Of a DNA stretch of 64,000 nucleotides, positions 48,451 through 59,831 are shown piece by piece. The DNA is from VBCG01 sp044226535. Lineage in GTDB: Bacteria; Pseudomonadota; Gammaproteobacteria; Burkholderiales; Casimicrobiaceae. The DNA lies in contig JBGAGT010000014.1 of NCBI GenBank assembly GCA_044226535.1, forward strand, positions 45,078 through 109,077. The letters run 5' to 3'. The notes beneath the pieces were generated by a model. That model was not told where the DNA came from. It saw nothing but the letters and a program-made list of their open reading frames with translations, and made no database searches. Both the position numbers and the translations under genes were made by a program. Every line of letters starts with the position of its first letter. The stretch's first letter is position 1.

Positions 48451-48744
48451 TCAGGCCGCAGCCAGCTTCAGTTTGCCTACCCGCTGGAGATCGACGTGGC
48501 GACGAGCAACCCAAAGGTCGTGTGCATCCTGCATGGCAAGCCAGCTCTCGGGAGAACGGCCCAGGGCCTTGGAGAGGCGCAACGCCATTTCCGGAGTGAC
48601 ACGACTGAGCCCCTTGAGGATGCGGCTTAGCGTGGATGCAGCCACGTCCAGCTTTTCGGCAAGCTCGCGCCCGCTGATACCGTTGGGCTCCAGATAGATT
48701 TCGGTGATGAATTCACCAGGATGCGGAGGGTTGAACATCGCCAT
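48451..48744 (-). CDS. higA: HigA-type antitoxin
   Basis: A 97-residue XRE-family protein. NPPHPGEFITEIYLEPNGIS and GRELAEKLDVAASTLSRILK form the VapI/HigA opening and helix-turn-helix; LGRSPESWLAMQDAHDLWVA is the usual end. It neutralises HigB and represses the operon. It starts at the last base of the higB stop, so the toxin gene is first, as usual for hig. Confidence 0.92.
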   Translation of the reverse strand: MAMFNPPHPGEFITEIYLEPNGISGRELAEKLDVAASTLSRILKGLSRVTPEMALRLSKALGRSPESWLAMQDAHDLWVARRHVDLQRVGKLKLAAA

Positions 48745-49022
48745 CAGTGATAATCCTCATAGTCCAGAACGTACGCATTTCCTTCCTGGTACTCGAACGT
48801 CACGCGCCAACTGCCATTGACTGTTATAGACCAGCGCCCGCGCATTTGCCCTTTGAGCGAGTGAAGCCGAAAGCCGGGAACGTCCATATCGTCGATGGAT
48901 TTCGCAGTATCCAAAGCAGCCAGTTGCATTCGAAGCCGCTTGGCGTGACTCGTCTGAACACCGGATGCGCTGCCGGTTTCAAAGAGCCTTCGCAGGCCTT
49001 TGTGCCGAAACGACTTGATCAT
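48744..49022 (-). CDS. higB: HigB-type toxin (RelE superfamily mRNA interferase)
   Basis: A 92-residue toxin expected to cleave mRNA on the ribosome. Starts MIKSFRHKGLRRLFETGSAS with HAKRLRMQLAALDTAKSIDD, GFRLHSLKGQMRGRWSITVN and the end WRVTFEYQEGNAYVLDYEDYH, read as two blocks; all are typical of intact HigB. Full length and apparently functional, in contrast to the truncated toxin at 931-1012. Confidence 0.92.
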   Translation of the reverse strand: MIKSFRHKGLRRLFETGSASGVQTSHAKRLRMQLAALDTAKSIDDMDVPGFRLHSLKGQMRGRWSITVNGSWRVTFEYQEGNAYVLDYEDYH

Positions 49023-49028
49023 CCCCCA

Positions 49029-49049
49029 ATTGTATCATGTTGCGCAACA
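49029..49049 (-). promoter_or_regulatory. higBA promoter and palindromic operator
   Basis: On the minus strand a TACAAT box (49034-49029) lies seven bases before the higB ATG, and the perfect 12-base palindrome TGTTGCGCAACA (49038-49049) lies just upstream of it, in the -10/-35 spacer. HigA binding there would block the polymerase. The expected transcript start falls at or next to the start codon, so the message may be leaderless. Confidence 0.55.
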
Positions 49050-49129
49050 CGCATCACACTATATGCAACAAGTGGCCAGCCGAGGTGCATTCTGCGCATT
49101 ATCCCCATTGACCCGGCCCGGCATCACCG

Positions 49130-49618
49130 ATGAAACCTTCCGCCAAGCTGCCCGTCACCCCCGCCATCCGCGCGCTTCGCGCCGCCGGCGTCGCCTGGAC
49201 CGACCATCCCTACCGCTACGAGGAACGCGGTGGCACGGCGGTGTCGGCGCGCGAGCTCGGCGTCGACGAGCACGCCTGCATCAAGACGCTGGTGATGGAG
49301 GACGACGCCAGGAAGCCGATGATCGTGCTGATGCACGGTGACCGGGAAGTTTCGACGCGCAACCTGGCCCGACAGATCGGCGTGAAGTCGGTGCAGCCCT
49401 GCGAGCCGGCGGTGGCCGACCGCCATTCGGGCTACCAGGTGGGCGGCACGAGCCCCTTCGGCACGCGCCGCGCCATGCCGGTGTATGCGCACAAGACCAT
49501 CGTCGACCTGCCGCGCCTCTACATCAACGGCGGCCACAGGGGCTACCTGGTCGGGCTCGACCCCGCCGACCTCGTGAAGGTGCTGAAGCCGGTGCTGGTC
49601 GACATCGAGGCCGGCTGA
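49130..49618 (+). CDS. ybaK: Cys-tRNA(Pro)/Cys-tRNA(Cys) deacylase
   Basis: A 162-residue editing enzyme of the YbaK/ProX family that clears cysteine mischarged to tRNA-Pro. The catalytic-type lysine is in EHACIKTLVMEDDARKPMIV; VGGTSPFGTRRAMPVYAHKT and YINGGHRGYLVGLDPADLVK are family boxes. Convergent with the S9 peptidase gene. Confidence 0.93.
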   Translation: MKPSAKLPVTPAIRALRAAGVAWTDHPYRYEERGGTAVSARELGVDEHACIKTLVMEDDARKPMIVLMHGDREVSTRNLARQIGVKSVQPCEPAVADRHSGYQVGGTSPFGTRRAMPVYAHKTIVDLPRLYINGGHRGYLVGLDPADLVKVLKPVLVDIEAG

Positions 49619-49622
49619 CCCA

Positions 49623-51836
49623 CTACTTCAGGTGGTCGTACAGGTAGCTGTACTCCAGTGCCGTCATGAACGCGGCCTGGCTGTTGTCGGCGGAGCCCGC
49701 ATGGCCGCCCTCGGTGTTCTCGTAGAAGCTCGCGTCGTAGCCCATCGCCTGCATCTTCGCCGCCATCTTGCGCGCCTGCACGGGGCCGACGCGGTCGTCG
49801 AGCGTCGAGGTGGTGAAGAGCACCGGCGGGTACTTCACGCCCGGCTGGACGTTCTGGTAGGGCGAGAAGCGGCGGATGAACTCCCATTGCGCGGGATCGT
49901 CGGGGTCGCCGTACTCGGCCATCCACGACGCGCCGGCCGACAGGTGCGTGTAGCGCTTCATGTCGAGCAGCGGCACCTGGCAGACGATGGCGCCGAAGAG
50001 CCCGGGATACAGCGTCAGCATGTTGCCGACGAGAAGGCCGCCGTTGCTGCCGCCCATCGCACCCATGTGCGGCGACGAAGTGACCTTGCGCGCGACGAGG
50101 TCCTGCGCCACGGCGGCGAAGTCCTCGTAGGCACGCAGGCGATTGGCCTTGAGCGCCGCCTGGTGCCAGCGTGGGCCGTACTCGCCGCCACCGCGGATGT
50201 TGGCCACCACCAGCACCCCGCCACGCGAAATCCAGCCGCGTCCCATGGTCGCGCTGTACCAGGGGTGCAACGAGTCCTCGAAGCCGCCATAGCCGTACAC
50301 CAGCGTCGGGTTGCGGCCGTCGAGCTTCATCGCCTTGGGCGCCACCATGAAGTACGGCACGCGCGTGCCGTCCTTCGACGTGACGAAATGCTGCGACACC
50401 GTGTAGCCCGAGCCGTCGAAGAAGCGCGGCGCATGCTTGAGCGGGGCGGCCGCGGCGGCAGGCTCGCCTGCCGCGGCGAGCGCGCCGTAGTACAACGTGG
50501 TCGGCTCGAGGAAGCCCGTCACCGTCATGAAGTAGGCGTCGGACTCGTCGCCGTCGACGGCCATGGCGCCGACGTTGCTCATCGCGGGCGTGTCGCCCAG
50601 CGTCTCGCGCTTCCATGCGCCCTTGCCCGGCGTCAGCACCTCGACGTGGCTCACCACGTCGCGCAGGGTGTTGAGGATCAGGTGGTGCCGCGTCCACGAC
50701 GCGCCGGCCAGCGACGTGTGGTCGTCGGGCGTGAACAGCACGGTGAAATCGCGCGCGCCCTTCATGAACGCGTCGTAGTCGATCGCGAGCAGCGCACCCG
50801 CGGGGTAGGTCGCGCCGCCGACCGTCCACGGCGATCGCGTCTCGACGGTCATCCACTCGCGCTTGACGCCGAACTGGGCGTCGCGGGGGATGTCGATCTT
50901 CGCCAGCGCGCCGTCGGCGCCGCGCTCGAACGTGGTGTGCGCGTAGAAGGCGTGGACGTGGGTGACGAAGTCGCGCTCGAACCCCGGCGTGTCGTCATGG
51001 TTGGCCGATACGGCGAGGTCGTCGGGCGTCACCTCCGACACCAGCGTCGCCGACGAAAGCGGCGTCCCGCGCGTCCAGCGCTTGACGATGCGCGGGTAGC
51101 TCGACTTGGTCATCGAGCCCGGGCCGAAGTCGGTGGAGACGAAGACGTGGTCGATGTCGATCCAGTCCATTTCGCTCTTGGCCTCGGGCAGCGCGAAGCC
51201 GTCCTTGACGAAGGTCCGCGTCTCGATGTCGAACTCGCGCACCACGGTCGCGTCGCCGCCACCGCGCGACAGCGAGACGAGGCAATGGCGATACTCGGGC
51301 CGCAGGCACTGCGCGCCGTGCCACACCCACTTCTCGTTCTCGGCCTTGGCCAGCGCGTCGACGTCGAGGATCACGTCCCAGCGCGGCGCGTCCTTGCGGT
51401 ACTCGTCGAGCGTGGTGCGCCGCCACAGGCCGAGCGGATGCGCGCCGTCGCGCCAGAAGTTGTAGTAGTAGGGCCCGTGCTTGGAGACGTAGGGGATGCG
51501 CGCGTCGGAATCGAGGGCCTCGAGGATTCCGCGGCGCAAGGTGTCGAAGGCCGGCGTCGAGGCGTAACGCGCGACGGTCTCGGCATTGCGCGCCTTCACC
51601 CAGCCGAGCGCCTTGTCGCCCTTGATGTCCTCGAGCCAGAGCCAGGGATCGTCGGTTGCAGCGGTTGCAGAGGCGGCGGCGGGGGCGCCGGCAGCGACCG
51701 GCGCGCCGGCCCCGGGAGACGGGGTGGTATTCATGGCGGAAGGGGCGGCGGAGTCGGCGGCGGCGGCAACGGCGGGCAATCCGCCCAGCAGGGCAACGCC
51801 GAACAGGAGGCCACGCGAAAGGTTGTCGAAGGTCAT
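49623..51836 (-). CDS. Prolyl oligopeptidase family (S9A) serine peptidase
   Basis: A 737-residue secreted peptidase. Signal peptide LLFGVALLGGLPAVAAAADS is followed by an Ala/Pro/Gly linker, then a beta-propeller domain opened by DDPWLWLEDIKGDKALGWVK. The alpha/beta hydrolase domain carries the triad Ser in GAMGGSNGGLLVGNM, Asp in TSTLDDRVGPVQA and His in YENTEGGHAGSADN. The substrate is probably short proline-containing peptides in the periplasm. The ATG at 51836 places the signal peptide at the very N-terminus. Confidence 0.93.
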   Translation of the reverse strand: MTFDNLSRGLLFGVALLGGLPAVAAAADSAAPSAMNTTPSPGAGAPVAAGAPAAASATAATDDPWLWLEDIKGDKALGWVKARNAETVARYASTPAFDTLRRGILEALDSDARIPYVSKHGPYYYNFWRDGAHPLGLWRRTTLDEYRKDAPRWDVILDVDALAKAENEKWVWHGAQCLRPEYRHCLVSLSRGGGDATVVREFDIETRTFVKDGFALPEAKSEMDWIDIDHVFVSTDFGPGSMTKSSYPRIVKRWTRGTPLSSATLVSEVTPDDLAVSANHDDTPGFERDFVTHVHAFYAHTTFERGADGALAKIDIPRDAQFGVKREWMTVETRSPWTVGGATYPAGALLAIDYDAFMKGARDFTVLFTPDDHTSLAGASWTRHHLILNTLRDVVSHVEVLTPGKGAWKRETLGDTPAMSNVGAMAVDGDESDAYFMTVTGFLEPTTLYYGALAAAGEPAAAAAPLKHAPRFFDGSGYTVSQHFVTSKDGTRVPYFMVAPKAMKLDGRNPTLVYGYGGFEDSLHPWYSATMGRGWISRGGVLVVANIRGGGEYGPRWHQAALKANRLRAYEDFAAVAQDLVARKVTSSPHMGAMGGSNGGLLVGNMLTLYPGLFGAIVCQVPLLDMKRYTHLSAGASWMAEYGDPDDPAQWEFIRRFSPYQNVQPGVKYPPVLFTTSTLDDRVGPVQARKMAAKMQAMGYDASFYENTEGGHAGSADNSQAAFMTALEYSYLYDHLK

Positions 51837-51939
51837 GGTGGGAAGGAAGACCGGGCGACGAGGTCGCGGCGACGGGCGATGAGGCGGATTGTTGAAGGAC
51901 GGACCTGCGCCCGCCTCGTGGGGAATCGAGCGTGCGCCT

Positions 51940-52296
51940 TCAGGCCGGCGCGCGGCGCTCGATGGCGACGCCGATTTCCTTGACACCGGGAAGCGCCGCG
52001 AGTTTCACCACGCGAAGCTTCACCCAGGGTGCGCCGAACTCTCCCAGCACGATGTCGGCGAGCCCCTCGGCGAAGCGCTCCATCAGCGGGTAGGTGTGGT
52101 CGGCGGCGTAGGCCTTGATCCGCCGCACGATCGCCGCGTAGTCCAGCGCGTCGGCGAACTCGCCGCTCCTGAACGGCTCGTCCGAGGGCATGCCGATCTC
52201 GAGGTCGAGGCGGATGAGCTGCGGCAGGTGCGCCTCCCAGCGGTAGACCCCGATGGTCGTCGTGACGCGGAAATCGCTGATGATGATCGAGTTCAC
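51940..52296 (-). CDS. folB: Dihydroneopterin aldolase
   Basis: A 118-residue folate-pathway enzyme producing hydroxymethyl-dihydropterin. Family features: SIIISDFRVTTTIGVYRWEA, ALDYAAIVRRIKAYAADHTY, PLMERFAEGLADIVL and PGVKEIGVAIERR. Starts with GTG at 52296 and is divergent from plsY across a short palindromic promoter region. Confidence 0.92.
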   Translation of the reverse strand: MNSIIISDFRVTTTIGVYRWEAHLPQLIRLDLEIGMPSDEPFRSGEFADALDYAAIVRRIKAYAADHTYPLMERFAEGLADIVLGEFGAPWVKLRVVKLAALPGVKEIGVAIERRAPA

Positions 52297-52310
52297 GACG
52301 GGTTCGCTTT

Positions 52311-52333
52311 GCTAGAATCGCCGCGATTCTAGC
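52311..52333. promoter_or_regulatory. Palindrome with facing -10 boxes between folB and plsY
   Basis: GCTAGAATCG (52311-52320) and its exact reverse complement CGATTCTAGC (52324-52333) are separated by three bases. Each arm contains TAGAAT, a -10-like box, one per strand, so transcription towards plsY and folB would start a few bases apart and within the same palindrome. The -35 regions are weak. Confidence 0.45.
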
Positions 52334-52349
52334 GGACGGGGGGACTTCA

Positions 52350-52949
52350 TTGATCGCCGGCATGCTGGTCGTCGTCGCAGCCTACCTGATCGGATCGATT
52401 TCGTTCGCCATGGTGGTGAGCAAGGCCTACGGCCTGCCCGACCCCCACGAATACGGTTCCGGGAACCCCGGCGCCACCAATGTGCTGCGCACCGGCAACC
52501 GCAAGGCGGCGCTGCTCACCATGGTGGGCGACGGCGTCAAGGGCTACCTCGCGGTCCTGCTGGCGCAATGGCTGGTCGCGCGCTTCCAGTTGCCCGATTG
52601 GGTGGTCGCCGCCTCGGCGCTCGCGGTGTTCCTCGGCCACATCTGGCCCGTCTACTTCGGCTTCCGCGGCGGAAAGGGCATCGCCACCGCCGCCGGCATC
52701 GTGTTCGCGTTCCACTGGCCGCTCGGCCTCGTGCTCCTGGTGATCTGGCTCACCATGGCCGTCGGCTTCAAGATCAGCTCGCTCGCAGGCCTCGTCTCCG
52801 CGGTGCTGATGCCGCTCGGGATGTTCTACGAAAGGGGCGCGTCGCTCGAGACGTTCGCCACGCTGGTTATCGCGGTGCTGCTGTTCTGGCGGCACAAGGA
52901 CAATATCCGCAAGCTGGTGGCAGGCAAGGAGAGCTCCATCGGGCGGTAA
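52350..52949 (+). CDS. plsY: Glycerol-3-phosphate acyltransferase PlsY
   Basis: A 199-residue membrane enzyme that acylates glycerol-3-phosphate using acyl-phosphate, the first step of phospholipid synthesis. Three conserved motifs are seen: YLIGSISFAMVVSKAYGLPD with GSGNPGATNVLR, then VFLGHIWPVYFGFRGGKGIA, and the third loop KISSLAGLVSAV. Starts at TTG 52350; an ATG four codons on is the alternative. Confidence 0.95.
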   Translation: MIAGMLVVVAAYLIGSISFAMVVSKAYGLPDPHEYGSGNPGATNVLRTGNRKAALLTMVGDGVKGYLAVLLAQWLVARFQLPDWVVAASALAVFLGHIWPVYFGFRGGKGIATAAGIVFAFHWPLGLVLLVIWLTMAVGFKISSLAGLVSAVLMPLGMFYERGASLETFATLVIAVLLFWRHKDNIRKLVAGKESSIGR

Positions 52950-52998
52950 CGCCGGAGTCCTCGCGCCTGCGAGGGCGCCGCATCGCGGGCGCGAGGCA

Positions 52999-54030
52999 CT
53001 AACCGCGCGCAACCTCCGCGAGCGCCCACCGCGGCCTGACGTCGAACGCCCCGCCCGCCTCCACCGCGAGGTCCGGCCGCAACGCGCCTGCGAGCGCGAT
53101 CATCGCGCCGTTGTCGGTGCAGAACGCGACGTCGGGGTAGTACACGCGCCCGCCGCGTGCGCCGATGGCGGCGGCGAGCCGGGCGCGCAGGCGGGTGTTG
53201 GCGCCGACGCCTCCGGCGACCACCAGCGCGTCGCGGCCGGTGGCGGCGAGCGCGGCGATGGCCTTGGCTTCGAGCACGTCGACGACGGCGGCTTCGAACT
53301 CGCGCGCGATGTCGGCGCGCGTGGCGTCGTCGAGCCTGCCTTCGCGCTCGAGTCGCTGGGTCAGCACGCGCACCGCGGTCTTGAGGCCGGAGAAGCTCAT
53401 GTCGAGGTCGCCCGAGTCGCGCATGGGGCGCGGCAGGCGCAGCCCCGGAACGTCCTCGCGTCCCTGCAGGGCGAGCCTCGCGAGCGCGGGCCCGCCGGGG
53501 TACGGCAGGCCCAGCAGCTTGGCGGTCTTGTCGAAGGCCTCGCCCGCGGCGTCGTCCTGGGTGTCGCCGAGGAGCCGGTACTCGCCGATCCCCGCGACGT
53601 CGTAAAACTGGGTATGGCCGCCGGAGACCAGCAGCGCGACGAACGGGAAGCCCGGCGCGGGATCGGCGAGCAGCGGCGACAGGAGGTGCCCTTCGAGGTG
53701 GTGCACGCCGATCACCGGCTTGCCGAGCGCGAGGCCCAGCGCATGCGCGACGCTCGCGCCCACCAGCAGCGCGCCCGCGAGGCCCGGGCCGCGGGTGTGG
53801 GCGAGCGCGTCGAGGTCGGCGAGCGCGAGGCCCGCGTCGGCGACGACGGCCTGGATCATCGGCGCCAGCCGCGCCACGTGGTCGCGCGAGGCGAGCTCGG
53901 GCACCACGCCGCCGTAGCGGGCGTGCATGGCCACCTGCGAATGCAGGGCGTGGGCGAGGAGGCCGCGGTCGCTGTCGTAGACGGCGACGCCGGTCTCGTC
54001 GCAGGAGGTTTCGATGCCGAGGACGCGCAT
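52999..54030 (-). CDS. tsaD: tRNA N6-threonylcarbamoyladenosine biosynthesis protein TsaD
   Basis: A 343-residue ASKHA-fold protein completing t6A37 on ANN-decoding tRNAs. Metal motif VHHLEGHLLSPLL, start VLGIETSCDETGVAVYDSDR, and LLGDTQDDAAGEAFDKTAKL are typical, as is VAGGVGANTRLRARL. Divergent from rpsU, the conserved arrangement in proteobacteria. Confidence 0.96.
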   Translation of the reverse strand: MRVLGIETSCDETGVAVYDSDRGLLAHALHSQVAMHARYGGVVPELASRDHVARLAPMIQAVVADAGLALADLDALAHTRGPGLAGALLVGASVAHALGLALGKPVIGVHHLEGHLLSPLLADPAPGFPFVALLVSGGHTQFYDVAGIGEYRLLGDTQDDAAGEAFDKTAKLLGLPYPGGPALARLALQGREDVPGLRLPRPMRDSGDLDMSFSGLKTAVRVLTQRLEREGRLDDATRADIAREFEAAVVDVLEAKAIAALAATGRDALVVAGGVGANTRLRARLAAAIGARGGRVYYPDVAFCTDNGAMIALAGALRPDLAVEAGGAFDVRPRWALAEVARG

Positions 54031-54051
54031 GGGAGGCAGAAGTGTAGCGGC

Positions 54052-54081
54052 TTGCAGGCCCGCCGCCGGGCTTGCTATAAT
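54052..54081 (+). promoter_or_regulatory. Promoter of the rpsU operon
   Basis: TTGCAG at 54052-54057 and TATAAT at 54076-54081 with an 18-base spacer; TG one base before the -10 makes it an extended -10 promoter. The leader to rpsU is about 97 bases. Confidence 0.7.
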
Positions 54082-54185
54082 CGTGGGCTGCCATGGGTCT
54101 CAGGTGGCGAACAGCCCCCGGGCCATGGCGAAATTTCCCAGCAAAACCAGTTAGTTAACGTCAATTCACCGAGCAACGAGCCTTT

Positions 54186-54398
54186 ATGCCGAGCGTCCGC
54201 GTCCGCGAAAACGAGCCCTTCGAGGCTGCCCTTCGTCGTTTCAAGCGCACCATCGAAAAGACGGGGCTGCTCACCGAGCTTCGCGCACGCGAGTTCTACG
54301 AAAAGCCGACCGCCGAGCGCAAGCGCAAGAAGGCCGCCGCGGTGAAGCGCCACTACAAGCGCATCCGCAGCCAGCAGCTCCCGCCCAAGCTCTACTGA
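54186..54398 (+). CDS. rpsU: Ribosomal protein S21
   Basis: A 70-residue basic protein, PSVRVRENEPFEAALRRFKR at the start and KRKKAAAVKRHYKRIRSQQL near the end. It is part of the 30S subunit and needed for initiation. First gene of the macromolecular synthesis operon. Confidence 0.97.
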   Translation: MPSVRVRENEPFEAALRRFKRTIEKTGLLTELRAREFYEKPTAERKRKKAAAVKRHYKRIRSQQLPPKLY

Positions 54399-54460
54399 GT
54401 TCGCGGCGGCCACGGCAGCCGACCATGCCGGCTCCCATCGGGAGCATCCAGATCCAGGCA

Positions 54461-54484
54461 AAGGGGCGAAGCGATTCGCCCCTT
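54461..54484 (+). terminator. Hairpin between rpsU and yqeY (attenuator)
   Basis: AAGGGGCGAA, loop GCGA, TTCGCCCCTT: a perfect ten-base-pair stem followed by GTCGTTT, a weak T tail. It resembles the partial terminator that lowers dnaG expression relative to rpsU in other proteobacteria. Confidence 0.7.
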
Positions 54485-54507
54485 GTCGTTTCCGAAAGAC
54501 ACTTCCC

Positions 54508-54954
54508 ATGACGCTCAAGGACCGCATCACCGAGGACATGAAGGGCGCGATGCGCGCCAAGGACAGCGCGCGCCTCTCGACCATCCGCCTCCTGCTGGCG
54601 GCGATGAAGCAGCGCGAGGTCGACGAGCGCGTGGTCCTCGCCGACGCCGACGTGCTGGCGATCGTCGACAAGATGATCAAGCAGCGCAAGGATTCGGTGA
54701 CCCAGTTCGAGGCCGGCAAGCGCCAGGACCTGGCCGACGCCGAGCGTGCCGAGATCGCGGTGCTGTCGGCCTACCTGCCGGCCCAGCTCTCCGAGGCCGA
54801 GGTCGACGCCGAGATCGACGCGGCGATCGCCGCCACCGGGGCGGCGGGCGCGGCCGGGATCGGCAAGGTGATGGCGGTGGTCAAGCCCAGGCTTGCGGGG
54901 CGCGCCGACATGGCCGCCGTGTCGGCGCGGGTGAAGGCGAAGCTCGCTTCCTAG
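54508..54954 (+). CDS. yqeY: GatB/YqeY domain protein
   Basis: A 148-residue helical protein related to the tail of GatB: MTLKDRITEDMKGAMRAKDS, STIRLLLAAMKQREVDERVV, RKDSVTQFEAGKRQDLADAE and GKVMAVVKPRLAGRADMAAV. It may bind tRNA; the role is not firmly established. It stands between rpsU and dnaG, as in many betaproteobacteria. Confidence 0.93.
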   Translation: MTLKDRITEDMKGAMRAKDSARLSTIRLLLAAMKQREVDERVVLADADVLAIVDKMIKQRKDSVTQFEAGKRQDLADAERAEIAVLSAYLPAQLSEAEVDAEIDAAIAATGAAGAAGIGKVMAVVKPRLAGRADMAAVSARVKAKLAS

Positions 54955-55002
54955 GCCGACGCACGGCCCCCACCGGGGTGCGCCACACGCCGGCGCCGCG
55001 CC

Positions 55003-55008
55003 TATAAT
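55003..55008 (+). promoter_or_regulatory. Candidate -10 box upstream of dnaG
   Basis: A perfect TATAAT 137 bases before the dnaG start, in the yqeY-dnaG gap. No convincing -35 box is present, so it may be a weak internal promoter. The rest of this 190-base gap shows nothing else. Confidence 0.35.
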
Positions 55009-55144
55009 GGTCCGTACCCTGCCGTGTGGGCATGCCCGCGCGAGCCGGTGTCTCTACGGCTCGCGCGCGCTGTCTCGGTCGCGCCGTCGTCCGCTGCCGC
55101 CTTTCGGCGCCGCGTCGTAGCTTGGGTGGGAGCGTCGCACGTCC

Positions 55145-56941
55145 TTGATTCCCAACGATTTCATCCAGACGCTCCTCGGCCGCGTCGACATCGTCGACGT
55201 CATCGACCGCTACGTCCCGCTCAAGAAGGCGGGCGCCAACTATGCGGCCTGCTGCCCCTTCCACAGCGAGAAGTCGCCGTCGTTCACGGTGAGCCCCACC
55301 AAGCAGTTCTATCACTGCTTCGGCTGCGGCGCGCATGGCACGGCGATCGGCTTCCTGATGGAGTACGGCGGCAAGTCCTTCCCCGACGCCGTGGCCGAGC
55401 TCGCGCGCGACGCGGGCCTCGAGGTGCCCAACGACGCGCGGCCCGGCGAGCGCGAGCGCCGCGAGGAGGCGCAGACGCTGACCAGCGTGCTTTCGCGCGC
55501 GGCCGCGTTCTACAAGGCCGAGCTCAAGGCGAGCCCCCGCGCCATCGCCTACCTCAAGGGTCGCGGCCTCACCGGCGAGATCGCCGCGCGCTTCGCGCTG
55601 GGTTACGCGCCCGAGGGCTGGCAATCGCTGACGCGCGCCTTCGAGCGCTACGACGACCCGCTGCTGGTGAACGCAGGCCTCGTCATCACCGGCGAGGGCG
55701 ACAAGCGCTACGACCGCTTCCGTGACCGCGTGATGTTCCCCATCCACGACGTGCGCGGCAACGTGGTGGGCTTCGGCGGCCGCATCATCGACGAGGGCGA
55801 GCCCAAGTACCTCAACTCGCCCGAGACGCCGGTGTTCTCCAAAGGGCGCGAGCTCTACGGCCTCTACCAGGCGCGCACCGCCATTCGCGATGCGGGCTGC
55901 GTGATCGTGGTCGAAGGCTACATGGACGTGGTGGCGCTGGCGCAGCACGGCGTGGATTACGCCGTGGCCACGCTCGGCACCGCGACCACGCCGGTGCACG
56001 TGCAGAAGCTCTTCCGCCAGACCGACCGCGTCGTGTACTGCTTCGACGGCGACGCCGCGGGCCGCCGCGCCGCGTGGCGCGCGCTGGAGAACACGCTGCC
56101 CGCGCTCGCCGACGGCAAGAACGTGCAGTTCCTGTTCCTGCCCGACGGCCTCGATCCCGACGACTTCGTGCGCGCCCGCGGCCGCGAGGCCTTCGAGGCC
56201 GCGCTCGCCGACGCCGCCCCCCTTTCCGAGGTGCTGCTCGCCGAGCTCGCGGAGCGCCATCCGCCCGTCAGCGACGAGGGCCGCGCGGCGCTGGCGCAGG
56301 CCGCCCGGGCGCACCTCGCCGAGGTGCGCGCACCGATCCTGCATGCGCTGCTGACGCGCAGGCTCGCCGAGATGACGGGCCTGCCCGAGCCGACGCTGCG
56401 CGGCCTGATGGGCAGCGCCGGTGCGCCGAGCACCGCGCCGCCGCCGGCGAGCGACGACGCCGTCGAGCCGGAGACGGGCGAGTTCGCCGCGCTGCGGCGC
56501 CGCGCCTTGCCCCCGGGACGGCGGGTGCGCCGTTCACCTTCGCTGGCGCGCGGCTTGCTGCATGCGTTGCTCATGCAACCTGCGCTCGCGAATTCGGTCG
56601 ATATACCTGAGCCCGACGACGGCACGCCCGAGGGCGCCGCGCTGGCCGCCGTGCTGGAGGCGTTGCGCGCCCAGCCGATGACCACCCAGGGCCTTGTACA
56701 GCACTTCAGCGGGAGCGCCCACGAGGGCGTGATCGTCGGGACGCTGGCGGCCGACGAGGGCGAGGAGATCGCCCCCGAGGAGGCCGAGTCGATGCTGCGC
56801 GACGGCATCGCCCGCTGGACCGCCCGGCGCGAGGCCGCGCGCACCGACCGGCTGCTGGAGGTGCCGCTGGAGCGCATGACCGCCGCCGAGCGCGAGGCCG
56901 TGCGCCAGCGGCTCGGCGCCCGCAAGGCACGCCCCGAATGA
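55145..56941 (+). CDS. dnaG: DNA primase
   Basis: A 598-residue primase making RNA primers for replication. The CHC2 zinc finger is YAACCPFHSEKSPSFTVSPT with HCFGCGAHG (residues 36-68), the TOPRIM domain has VIVVEGYMDVVALAQ and VYCFDGDAAGRRAAWRALEN, and a C-terminal DnaB-binding region follows. Starts at TTG 55145 (MIPNDFIQTLL), as expected for a poorly translated operon member. Confidence 0.96.
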   Translation: MIPNDFIQTLLGRVDIVDVIDRYVPLKKAGANYAACCPFHSEKSPSFTVSPTKQFYHCFGCGAHGTAIGFLMEYGGKSFPDAVAELARDAGLEVPNDARPGERERREEAQTLTSVLSRAAAFYKAELKASPRAIAYLKGRGLTGEIAARFALGYAPEGWQSLTRAFERYDDPLLVNAGLVITGEGDKRYDRFRDRVMFPIHDVRGNVVGFGGRIIDEGEPKYLNSPETPVFSKGRELYGLYQARTAIRDAGCVIVVEGYMDVVALAQHGVDYAVATLGTATTPVHVQKLFRQTDRVVYCFDGDAAGRRAAWRALENTLPALADGKNVQFLFLPDGLDPDDFVRARGREAFEAALADAAPLSEVLLAELAERHPPVSDEGRAALAQAARAHLAEVRAPILHALLTRRLAEMTGLPEPTLRGLMGSAGAPSTAPPPASDDAVEPETGEFAALRRRALPPGRRVRRSPSLARGLLHALLMQPALANSVDIPEPDDGTPEGAALAAVLEALRAQPMTTQGLVQHFSGSAHEGVIVGTLAADEGEEIAPEEAESMLRDGIARWTARREAARTDRLLEVPLERMTAAEREAVRQRLGARKARPE

Positions 56942-56971
56942 GCCCCGGCGGACGGAATTGTCCAGCGAGGC

Positions 56972-56980
56972 TGTTATACT
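56972..56980 (+). promoter_or_regulatory. Candidate extended -10 promoter before rpoD
   Basis: TG, one base, then TATACT at 56975-56980, with no good -35 box. It would allow rpoD to be made independently of rpsU and dnaG, as known for heat-inducible promoters at this position in other bacteria; a sigma32-type signal was not seen. Confidence 0.45.
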
Positions 56981-57092
56981 TTAAAGCTTTTCTGCGCGGC
57001 CCCATGTTGACCCTGCGGTTGCGGCCGGGCCACCCGCCCTGAACTCGAAGCCCGCCCTTCCGACCGCGCTCACGACTTCCCGGAACTCCACG

Positions 57093-59756
<2,664 letters not shown>

Positions 59757-59780
59757 TCGATCCGCAGGGTTTCCCGCACA

Positions 59781-59809
59781 AGGGGCGCGCCGAAAGGTGC
59801 GCCCTTTTT
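59781..59809 (+). terminator. Rho-independent terminator of rpoD
   Basis: GGGGCGCGCC, loop GAAA, GGTGCGCCC with one G-T pair, then five T. It marks the end of the macromolecular synthesis operon and the left limit of the integron region. Confidence 0.9.
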
Positions 59810-59831
59810 GTTGGGGCGATGCGCGGCGCTT

